Source: Flavobacteriaceae bacterium
Lineage (GTDB): Bacteria; Bacteroidota; Bacteroidia; Flavobacteriales; Flavobacteriaceae
Direction: 5' to 3'
Assembly: GCA_030590765.1 (NCBI GenBank)
Contig: JAUVCP010000060.1
Location: 1-9,172 of the forward strand
Length of the DNA stretch: 9,172 nucleotides
Below, piece after piece: positions 1 through 6,017 of this stretch. A model generated the notes under the pieces. That model had not been told where the DNA came from. It did not search any database and saw only the letters and a list, made by a program, of their open reading frames with translations. The position numbers were made by a program, and so were the translations under genes. The first letter of the stretch is position 1; the number at the start of each line of letters is the position of its first letter.

Positions 1-5
1 AAGAC

Positions 6-1004
6 ATGAAAAAAATAACAAAGCAAACTTATATAGATTGGTATAAAGACATGCTGTTTTGGAGGAAATTTGAAGATAAACTGGCAGCTGTTTATATTCA
101 ACAAAAAGTGAGAGGTTTTTTGCATTTGTATAACGGGCAGGAGGCTGTACTGGCAGGTGCTTTACACGCCATGGATCTTAGTAAAGATAAAATGATCACG
201 GCATATAGAAATCATGTTCAGCCAATTGGTATGGGAGTTGATCCTAAGCGTATTATGGCCGAATTATATGGTAAAGAAACCGGTACTTCACATGGCATGG
301 GTGGTTCTATGCATATTTTTTCAAAGGAAAAAGGTTTTTATGGAGGTCACGGTATTGTAGGTGGTCAGATCCCATTAGGTGCTGGAATTGCTTTCGCAGA
401 TAAATACCATGACAGAAAAGCAGTAACACTAACTTATTTTGGTGATGGCGCAGCACGTCAGGGTTCTTTACATGAAACTTTTAATATGGCAATGTCATGG
501 AAATTACCTGTTGTTTTTATAGTAGAAAATAATGGTTATGCAATGGGTACTTCGGTTGAAAGAACGGCTAACCATACAGATATCTGGAAATTAGGTTTGG
601 CTTACGAAATGCCTAGTGAACCAGTTGATGGAATGAATCCAGTAGCTGTTGCAAAAGCTATGGATAAAGCTATTTCACATGCAAGAAGTGGAAAAGGACC
701 ATATTTTTTAGAGATGAAAACCTATCGTTACAGAGGTCATTCAATGAGTGATGCTCAAAAATACAGAACGAAAGCAGAAGTTGCAGAATACAAAAAAATT
801 GATCCTATTTCTCAGGTACTAACAGTGATACAGGATAAGAAATACCTTACGGCTGAAGAAATTCAAACAATAAATGAAGATGTAAAAGCAAGAGTAACAG
901 CATGTGAAAAATTTGCTGATGAATCTCCATATCCGAAGAAACAACAGCTATATGACATGGTGTATGAGCAAGAGGATTACCCGTTTTTGAAGCATCGTCT
1001 TTAA
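6..1004 (+). CDS. pdhA: Pyruvate dehydrogenase E1 component, alpha subunit
   Basis: Thiamine-diphosphate-dependent E1 alpha subunit (332 aa, normal length for the heterotetrameric type). With E1 beta it decarboxylates pyruvate and passes the acetyl group to lipoyl-E2 in the cytoplasmic pyruvate dehydrogenase complex. Seen in the sequence: the ThDP/Mg motif starts at GDG (146-148) and ends at ENN (174-176). A substrate-loop segment YRYRGHSMSD (240-249) matches the conserved loop that carries the phosphorylation serines in mitochondrial E1 alpha. SHGMGGSMH (95-103) and GGHGIVGGQ (113-121) are also typical of the family. HSMSD and the context of a lipoyl E2 favour pyruvate over branched-chain 2-oxoacids as substrate, though substrate class is inferred. 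The start at 6 gives the usual N-terminus, but only five bases precede it, so promoter and ribosome binding site are outside the window. The E2 gene follows after 35 bp on the same strand. No E1 beta gene is present in the window. Confidence 0.95.
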   Translation: MKKITKQTYIDWYKDMLFWRKFEDKLAAVYIQQKVRGFLHLYNGQEAVLAGALHAMDLSKDKMITAYRNHVQPIGMGVDPKRIMAELYGKETGTSHGMGGSMHIFSKEKGFYGGHGIVGGQIPLGAGIAFADKYHDRKAVTLTYFGDGAARQGSLHETFNMAMSWKLPVVFIVENNGYAMGTSVERTANHTDIWKLGLAYEMPSEPVDGMNPVAVAKAMDKAISHARSGKGPYFLEMKTYRYRGHSMSDAQKYRTKAEVAEYKKIDPISQVLTVIQDKKYLTAEEIQTINEDVKARVTACEKFADESPYPKKQQLYDMVYEQEDYPFLKHRL

Positions 1005-1039
1005 GTTTAAATTATTAAATTATTTCAAAAAAGAATATT

Positions 1040-2653
1040 ATGGCTGAAATTATAACCATGCCCAGATTAAGCGATACAATGACCGAAGGTGTTGTTGCAT
1101 CCTGGCTTAAAAATATTGGAGATACAATTGTTGAAGGAGATATATTGGCCGAGATTGAAACAGATAAAGCCACCATGGAGTTTGAATCTTTTCATGAAGG
1201 TACGTTGCTTTATATTGGTGTTAAAAAAGGAGAAACGGCTAAAGTTGATTCTTTACTTGCTATCATTGGTGAAAAGGGTGAAGACGTTTCGGGTTTGATC
1301 AATAGTAGTTCTTCTGCTGTGAAAGCAGAAGAAAAAGTAGAGGTGGTAGAAAAAGAGGAAGTAAAGGTTGAAGAATCTTCTTTAGATATTGCAATCCCGG
1401 AAGGAATTGAAATTATAACCATGCCCAGATTAAGTGATACCATGGCAGAAGGTACCGTTGCAAAATGGTTGAAAAACATAGGAGATGTTATTGAGGAAGG
1501 TGAGATTATCGCTGAAATAGAGACTGATAAAGCAACAATGGAGTTTGAGTCATTCCATAATGGAACACTTTTATATATTGGTGTAGCAGAAGGTGAATCT
1601 GCCAAAGTTGATTCTGTTTTAGCAATAATTGGTAAAGAAGGAACTGATGTTTCAAAGTTTGTTGAATCTATTGGCACCGGTTCAAAAAGCGTTGAAACTG
1701 AAGAGGTAAAGAAAGTTAAACCTGCTCAAACAAAGAGTATAACATCACCAGCAATTGTAAGCAATATTGCAAAATCAGTAGTTAAAAGGAGTAATTCTGA
1801 TGGCAGGATTATAGCTTCACCATTGGCTAAAAAACTAGCCAAAGAAAAGAGTATTGATCTGCAATATGTACAAGGCACTGGTGAAGGAGGAAGAATTATA
1901 AAAAGAGACATCGAAAACTATTCTGCTCCTGTGGGAGGGAATGCTCAAGCAGCATTTGTTCCTTCCGGACAAGAAAGTTTTGAAGATATTCCAAATTCGC
2001 AAATGCGTAAGGTAATTGCCCGCAGATTGGGTGAGTCAAAATTTACTGCACCTCATTATTACCTGAATGTTGAATTTAATATGGATAATGCTATAGCATT
2101 TAGAGAGCAATACAATTCTATTCCTGACACAAAAATATCATTTAACGATATTGTTGTAAAAGCAACAGCTTTGGCTTTGAAACAGCACCCGCAAGTAAAT
2201 TCACAATGGTTTGATGATAAAATGAGATTAAATCATCATGTTCATATTGGTGTTGCAGTGGCTGTTGAAGATGGTTTAGTTGTTCCTGTACTGAAATTCG
2301 CAAATGAGCAAAATTTGACTCAAATTAATGTCCAGGTTAAAGATTTTGCCGGAAGAGCCAGAGATAAAAAATTAGCATTGGATGAAATGGAAGGAAGTAC
2401 TTTCACTATTTCTAATCTGGGAATGTTTGGTATTACTGATTTTACTTCGATCATCAATCAGCCAAATTCAGCAATTTTATCGGTAGGAGCCATTGTACAA
2501 AAACCGATTGTAAAAGAAGGTAGTATTGTTGTGGGTAATACCATGAAGCTTACCTTGGCTTGTGATCATAGAACGGTTGATGGAGTAACAGGAGCTTTAT
2601 TCTTGCAAACTCTAAAAGGTTTTATTGAAAATCCTGTAACGATGTTGGTTTAA
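1040..2653 (+). CDS. pdhC: Pyruvate dehydrogenase E2: dihydrolipoamide acetyltransferase, two lipoyl domains
   Basis: Core subunit of the pyruvate dehydrogenase complex (537 aa). It moves acetyl groups from E1 to CoA by a swinging lipoyl arm. Domains seen: lipoyl domain 1 (about 3-84) with the lipoylation lysine K43 in ETDKATMEFES; a charged Glu/Lys/Val/Ser linker (about 88-120); lipoyl domain 2 (about 124-205) with K164 in the same motif; a second linker; a peripheral subunit-binding domain (about 257-293, ASPLAKKLA...GTGEGGRI); and the catalytic acyltransferase domain (about 312-537) with the active-site HRTVDG, H510 and D514. The linkers are not the Ala/Pro-rich type of enterobacterial E2. 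The gene lies 35 bp after pdhA, with no Shine-Dalgarno in the A-rich leader, and ends just before a strong terminator, so pdhA-pdhC is one unit. A branched-chain or 2-oxoglutarate E2 is less likely because two lipoyl domains and an adjacent pdhA-type E1 alpha are typical of pyruvate dehydrogenase. Confidence 0.95.
   Translation: MAEIITMPRLSDTMTEGVVASWLKNIGDTIVEGDILAEIETDKATMEFESFHEGTLLYIGVKKGETAKVDSLLAIIGEKGEDVSGLINSSSSAVKAEEKVEVVEKEEVKVEESSLDIAIPEGIEIITMPRLSDTMAEGTVAKWLKNIGDVIEEGEIIAEIETDKATMEFESFHNGTLLYIGVAEGESAKVDSVLAIIGKEGTDVSKFVESIGTGSKSVETEEVKKVKPAQTKSITSPAIVSNIAKSVVKRSNSDGRIIASPLAKKLAKEKSIDLQYVQGTGEGGRIIKRDIENYSAPVGGNAQAAFVPSGQESFEDIPNSQMRKVIARRLGESKFTAPHYYLNVEFNMDNAIAFREQYNSIPDTKISFNDIVVKATALALKQHPQVNSQWFDDKMRLNHHVHIGVAVAVEDGLVVPVLKFANEQNLTQINVQVKDFAGRARDKKLALDEMEGSTFTISNLGMFGITDFTSIINQPNSAILSVGAIVQKPIVKEGSIVVGNTMKLTLACDHRTVDGVTGALFLQTLKGFIENPVTMLV
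1046..1654 (+). repeat. Internal in-frame duplication encoding the two lipoyl domains of E2
   Basis: Bases 1046-1291 and 1409-1654 encode two 82-residue lipoyl domains that I count as identical at 67 of 82 positions (about 82%). They are offset by 363 bases, exactly 121 codons. A perfect 27-base match opens both copies (1045-1071 and 1408-1434). Elsewhere the copies differ at many synonymous positions, for example around the lipoyl-lysine motif. The protein similarity therefore reflects retained constraint, recent duplication or partial gene conversion, not an assembly artefact. Confidence 0.9.
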
Positions 2654-2682
2654 ATAACTGTTAGCCATTATAAATAATAAAT

Positions 2683-2712
2683 AACCATTCACCTAAAGTG
2701 AATGGTTTTTTT
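2683..2712 (+). terminator. Rho-independent terminator after pdhC, possibly bidirectional
   Basis: A perfect 10-bp stem, AACCATTCAC (2683-2692) with GTGAATGGTT (2698-2707), encloses a 5-base loop CTAAA and runs into seven T residues (2706-2712). It begins 29 bases after the pdhC stop. On the opposite strand the same hairpin is followed by an A/T-rich, moderately T-rich run. It lies just past the end of the restored cupin frame at 2745, so it may serve both convergent units. The + strand function is the stronger call. Confidence 0.88.
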
Positions 2713-2744
2713 GTTAAGAGGATTATTTTCTATTTTAATGAACT

Positions 2745-3230
2745 CTATTTGTTTGCATTTATAGCAAAAGCATCCACAGGATTTTCAAATGCAATAAAAA
2801 TGATACAAGGATCGGCATCACCACATTTTGCAGTGTGAGGTTTTTTTGATGGCCCATAAGCATATGATCCTACTTTCATAACTTGTGTGGTTTCATCTTC
2901 ATAAGTTACTTATAATTCTCCTGATAAAAGGATCATTCTTTCCGGAGAATTATGCCAATGATTTGGAATTGTTGAATTGGCTTTTACTTTAAATAAAACA
3001 TCCACATTAGGTTTTGATGGGTCGCCATGCAATACAGCAATATTGCATCCTTCAGGCATAAATGAAGGACATGGACCCCATTGGATATCTTTGTCATATA
3101 TGGTTTTTACAACTGATTTTTCAGCTACAAAATCAAGGGATTGCTGAGAAGAAACTGTAAAAGATATGGTTAGAACTGTAATAAATAATAGAGTTTTTAA
3201 TTTTGATATTTTTGTTAGATTTTTCATCAT
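2745..3230 (-). pseudogene. Exported cupin-domain protein interrupted by one in-frame stop
   Basis: From the ATG at 3228-3230 the frame encodes 106 residues and stops at a TAA (complement of 2910-2912). Read on in the same frame, the next 54 codons give a fitting cupin C-terminus (VTYEDE, then GSYAYGP, PHTAKC, and CIIFIAFENPVDAF) before a TAG at 2745-2747. The full product would be 161 aa. Residues 1 to about 29 look like a signal peptide (KNLTK...LLFITVLTISFTVSS), so the protein would be exported. The first cupin motif has metal-ligand candidates H91, H93 and E97 (HWHNSPE). The fourth expected ligand, H132, lies beyond the stop, so the 106-aa product would lack half of the beta barrel and one ligand. 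The gene follows the FAD oxidoreductase by 20 bp and is probably co-transcribed with it. A second ATG directly follows the first (MM). Alternatives are a sequencing error or stop readthrough. If one takes only the short frame, the coding region is 2910-3230. The substrate is unknown; the family resembles ChrR-type or small-molecule-binding cupins. Confidence 0.85.
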
Positions 3231-3250
3231 AGTAGTTTTAAGAGTTGAAT

Positions 3251-4642
3251 TTATTTTTTAGGTTGTATATTCTGATTCACTCGGAATAAATTATTTGGAT
3301 CATATTTTCTTTTGATCTCACTTAATCTTTCGTAATTGTGTTTGTAACTTGCTTGTACACGTTCCTGACCTTCTTCCATCATAAAATTGGAATAAGCACC
3401 TCCTGAAGAGAATGGGTGTGTAGCATCAAAATAATCTTTACACCATTGGGTAATCTTATTTGCATTAGCAGGATCCGGATCAACTCCAACAATAACTCCT
3501 GCATATTTGGCGTCTCTGTATGCCCAGGGAGTTTCTTCTTTCCCAACCCTACTTGCTGCTCCACTTATTGGATATAAATGCATTTGAGATAGAGGAGTAG
3601 GAATATTTGTTCCAAATTCTTTATGCACTTTTTGAAGTTCGGGTACCAATTCATTGAAAAAATCTGCTCTCCAATACCATTGAAAACCGGGCGGTAATAA
3701 GCCATCAAATAAAGTTTGAACTGTAGGGTAGGGCATTTCAAATACATGTTCAAAGAAAGGATTCATTTCTAGTATTGGTTTGAAAACTTCTTCGGCTTTT
3801 TCAAGATTTCCTACATAACACCAAACTATTCCACAAAAATGTTTATTGTGTAAATGATCAGGGAAAGGAGGTCCTGGTATTACCATGGTTGTAATAAAAC
3901 CGTTTAATTCATCTGGAGAATTGTTTATAAAATCATGATACCAACTCATTATTTCTTCTGTTTTTTCGATAGGCCAAAGAGTTGGTCCACCAAACACCAT
4001 TTTTACATCATGTGCCTGAAATTTGAACGAAGTAACAATTCCAAAATTTCCACCACCGCCGCGAATTGCCCAAAAGAGGTCTTGATTTTGATTGGCACTT
4101 ACGGTAACAAATGATCCATCAGCAAGAACCATATCTGCTTCTAATAAATTATCAATTGTAAGTCCGTATTTTCTTGATAAATGCCCAACTCCGCCACCTA
4201 ATGTCAAGCCTCCAACTCCTGTTGTAGAAATGATACCGGCAGGTACAGCAAGACCAAAAGGATGGGTAGCATGATCTACTTCACCCCAGATATTACCACC
4301 TCCAACACGAACTGTTTTTTCGGTTATGTCAACCCGTACAAATTTGAGTCCGGATAGGTCAATCACCAATCCATCATTACAAAGCCCGAGTCCACCACCA
4401 TTGTGCCCACCACCTCTTACGGCAATTAATAAACTATTTTCTCTTCCAAAATTTACACAACTGATCACATCAGCCACATCCACACATTTTACAATGAGAC
4501 CCGGATGTTTATCGATCATTCCATTATAAATTTTTCTTTCTTCATCATAGCTTTTATCTGTCGGAAAAACTATTGTACCTCTAATTTGAGATGCAAACTC
4601 TTCCAGTGTAGATTTACCTAGGGTTTTTACTGTTTGTTCCAT
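3251..4642 (-). CDS. FAD-binding oxidoreductase, berberine-bridge-enzyme-like (FAD_binding_4 + BBE)
   Basis: Flavin-dependent oxidase or dehydrogenase of the PCMH/vanillyl-alcohol oxidase superfamily (463 aa, typical length). Members oxidise sugars, alcohols, alkaloid-type or aromatic compounds; the substrate here cannot be assigned. Seen: the FAD-binding N-terminal half (about 45-210) with RGGGHNGGG, where H80 is the usual 8-alpha-histidyl FAD attachment site; TTGVGGLTLGGGVG (140-153); and WAIRGGGGNFGIVT (191-204). The substrate domain follows, then a C-terminal BBE segment (about 417-461) ending YDPNNLFRVNQNI. The cysteine that makes the second covalent FAD bond in bicovalent members is replaced by I138, so a single covalent bond is expected. 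No signal peptide is visible, so the enzyme is probably cytoplasmic. The A/T-rich leader has no Shine-Dalgarno, and a Bacteroidota-type promoter candidate sits about 30 bases upstream. The cupin gene follows after 20 bp, and the AraC-type regulator lies 180 bp upstream on the same strand. Confidence 0.9.
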   Translation of the reverse strand: MEQTVKTLGKSTLEEFASQIRGTIVFPTDKSYDEERKIYNGMIDKHPGLIVKCVDVADVISCVNFGRENSLLIAVRGGGHNGGGLGLCNDGLVIDLSGLKFVRVDITEKTVRVGGGNIWGEVDHATHPFGLAVPAGIISTTGVGGLTLGGGVGHLSRKYGLTIDNLLEADMVLADGSFVTVSANQNQDLFWAIRGGGGNFGIVTSFKFQAHDVKMVFGGPTLWPIEKTEEIMSWYHDFINNSPDELNGFITTMVIPGPPFPDHLHNKHFCGIVWCYVGNLEKAEEVFKPILEMNPFFEHVFEMPYPTVQTLFDGLLPPGFQWYWRADFFNELVPELQKVHKEFGTNIPTPLSQMHLYPISGAASRVGKEETPWAYRDAKYAGVIVGVDPDPANANKITQWCKDYFDATHPFSSGGAYSNFMMEEGQERVQASYKHNYERLSEIKRKYDPNNLFRVNQNIQPKK

Positions 4643-4671
4643 AATTATTTTTTTAGTTAATGTAATTAGTT

Positions 4672-4700
4672 CAAAACTACATATTTATAAAAGGCAGTAA
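4672..4700 (-). promoter_or_regulatory. Candidate Bacteroidota-type promoter for the FAD oxidoreductase-cupin unit
   Basis: On the minus strand, TAGTTTTG (complement of 4672-4679) matches the Bacteroidota -7 consensus TAnnTTTG exactly. TTA (complement of 4698-4700), with an 18-base spacer, is a two-of-three match to the -33 TTG element. A start point a few bases downstream would leave a leader of roughly 20-25 bases before the ATG at 4642. The motifs are short and the region is AT-rich, so chance occurrence is possible. Confidence 0.42.
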
Positions 4701-4706
4701 CTCTAC

Positions 4707-4743
4707 ATTTGGATCAAATAATCATAATTTTGATTCAATAATG
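4707..4743. promoter_or_regulatory. Imperfect direct repeat, candidate AraC-type operator
   Basis: Two 17-base copies, ATTTGGATCAAATAATC (4707-4723) and ATTTTGATTCAATAATG (4727-4743), match at 13 of 17 positions and are offset by exactly 20 bases, about two helical turns. They lie immediately upstream of the candidate -33 element of the oxidoreductase promoter and next to the AraC-type regulator gene. Tandem direct half-sites beside the promoter are the usual arrangement for activators of this family. The region also contains overlapping inverted arms (ATCAAA 4713-4718 with TTTGAT 4729-4734). AT-rich composition lowers the weight of these matches. Confidence 0.4.
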
Positions 4744-4822
4744 TCAAAATACATTGATATGCAATCCATTAAAATCGAATTTAAAATGTAAAACAAAAAA
4801 TTCAAAATAGCTACAAAAGGTT

Positions 4823-5914
4823 TTATTTCAAATAGTTGGAAGGGAGTATTCCATAGGTTTCAAGAAAGCATTTTGAGAAATAGGAAGGACTATTAAAACC
4901 GGTCTCAAATGCAATTTCAGATATATTGTTCTCATTCTTATTTAATAAAGAAATGGCTTTATCTAATCTATATTCTTTAATGAAAGTATTTGGTGATTTA
5001 CCTGTGAGAGATTTCAATTTTCTATACAATTGAGATTTGCTAAGACCTAAATATTTTCCGAAATCATCTACTTTAAAATTAGTTTTGTTCCATGTTTTTT
5101 CAATAAAATCCATCAAATGATTAAGAAATTTCTCCTCAGTTGGATTTAAAATACTTATCATTTCTTTGTCTATCGAAGAATTTAAATTTTCAATCTCATA
5201 TAGGTCATTAACTTCTGAGGAAACAACAATTACTCCTCTGGCAACATCGCACATTCTTTCGGCTAGACTTATCGTATCTTCAAAAATCCCTTCTTTATCA
5301 GTTACAGGGACTCCACTGTTTAACCCAATGTTTAAACTAATTCCTGAATTTATTTTCTCATCAATATTCTTTTTAAAATATTTTTGGATTTCAAGAGCTG
5401 CCATAATAGCATTAGAAACGGTAAAAAAAGAGCTTAAATAACTTTTTGATTCATTTTTCACAACTCTTCCTTCAAAACGCTTGGTTATGCTACAAATAGA
5501 TTTATTAAGATTGGATAATAATGCATTATTGATCTTGTTCTTTCCAAATAAAGAATCTTTTACACTAATGATCATTAAAATCCTAAAAGCTGGTTCATTG
5601 ATGATATTCAATTTTGTGTTCATTGCCTTTTCAGGATCAACAATTCTTCCTAAGAATGTTTCTAAAAAGGTAGCATCAACTTCGATGATCTCTGAAGGAA
5701 CACCACCATGAGCATGGTCATGCATTTTTTTAATAGCGCCTTTATCAGGAGCTTCTATAAGGCAAAAACCTAGTTTTTTTTTATCATCAAACCAATAAGT
5801 AAATCCACGACAGCCAAATTCATGCTGTACTTTTAGATCCATTTGGTGCATTTCGGCAACATGCTCAGCAGTAATTTCATCAGGCATATCGTGTCTATCC
5901 AAATAAATAGGCAT
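4823..5914 (-). CDS. Three-domain regulator: DUF4242 (SCO4226-like) + degenerate cyclase-like domain + AraC-type HTH
   Basis: Predicted cytoplasmic transcription regulator (363 aa) with no signal peptide or membrane segment. Domain 1 (about 1-92) begins MPIYLDRHDMP and has GCRGFTYWFDD, CLIEAPDK and MHDHAHGGVPSEIIEVD. This is the DUF4242/SCO4226 family, whose studied member binds nickel; many His residues (H8, H18, H23, H31, H65, H67, H69) could serve as ligands. Domain 2 (about 109-240) resembles a class III nucleotidyl cyclase fold (ILMIISVKDS, then YLSSFFTVSNAIMAALEIQKYF, NIGLNSGVPV and ISLAERMCDVARGVIVVSS). By alignment by eye both metal-binding Asp positions are lost (S117 and K157) and the catalytic Asn is Ser216, so it is probably a ligand-binding pseudo-enzyme. 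Domain 3 (about 260-363) is an AraC-family double helix-turn-helix (KSQLYRKLKSLTGKSP at 293-308 and FNSPSYFSKCF at 340-350). The start is fixed by the typical MPIY N-terminus. It likely controls the oxidoreductase-cupin genes downstream and possibly itself; that role and the ligand are inference. Confidence 0.85.
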   Translation of the reverse strand: MPIYLDRHDMPDEITAEHVAEMHQMDLKVQHEFGCRGFTYWFDDKKKLGFCLIEAPDKGAIKKMHDHAHGGVPSEIIEVDATFLETFLGRIVDPEKAMNTKLNIINEPAFRILMIISVKDSLFGKNKINNALLSNLNKSICSITKRFEGRVVKNESKSYLSSFFTVSNAIMAALEIQKYFKKNIDEKINSGISLNIGLNSGVPVTDKEGIFEDTISLAERMCDVARGVIVVSSEVNDLYEIENLNSSIDKEMISILNPTEEKFLNHLMDFIEKTWNKTNFKVDDFGKYLGLSKSQLYRKLKSLTGKSPNTFIKEYRLDKAISLLNKNENNISEIAFETGFNSPSYFSKCFLETYGILPSNYLK

Positions 5915-5978
5915 ATAGAAAATGTATAATTAGTTAGTAGTAGTATTGTAATATTTGTTACTAATATACTATATTTTT

Positions 5979-6017
5979 ATCAAATAGTAAATGTTGATCT
6001 ATTTGGATGATTTGATC
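5979..6017. promoter_or_regulatory. Operator-like sequences upstream of the regulator gene
   Basis: The 84-bp gap before the regulator gene holds ATCAAATA (5979-5986), identical to 4713-4720 in the candidate operator, followed by TTGAT (5994-5998). ATTTGGATGATTTGATC (6001-6017, overlapping the 3' end of the adaptor gene) matches the first operator copy at 13 of 17 positions, including the first eight bases. This could allow autoregulation. Spacing differs from the oxidoreductase site and part of the sequence is coding, so the call is weak. I found no convincing TAnnTTTG promoter in this gap. Confidence 0.22.

Noticed and set aside
1210..1677. Open frame of 155 codons on the minus strand inside the E2 gene
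   Set aside because: It is antisense to the duplicated lipoyl domains, its low-complexity Ser/Thr/Pro-rich translation shows no domain, and E2 fully explains the DNA.
4092..4529. Two plus-strand open frames inside the FAD oxidoreductase gene
   Set aside because: Both are antisense to conserved FAD-binding glycine-rich coding sequence, which produces Pro-rich shadow translations with no family resemblance.
5161..5600. Active adenylate or guanylate cyclase in the regulator
   Set aside because: The segment resembles the cyclase fold, but by eye the metal-binding Asp positions and catalytic Asn are substituted, so I do not claim cyclase activity.
5935..5945. Short TAG trinucleotide run upstream of the regulator
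   Set aside because: Fewer than four units, too short to call a meaningful microsatellite or phase-variable tract.
5963..5975. Perfect 13-base palindrome AATATACTATATT in the gap before the regulator gene
   Set aside because: It is composed almost entirely of A and T in a very AT-rich gap, so chance is a sufficient explanation.
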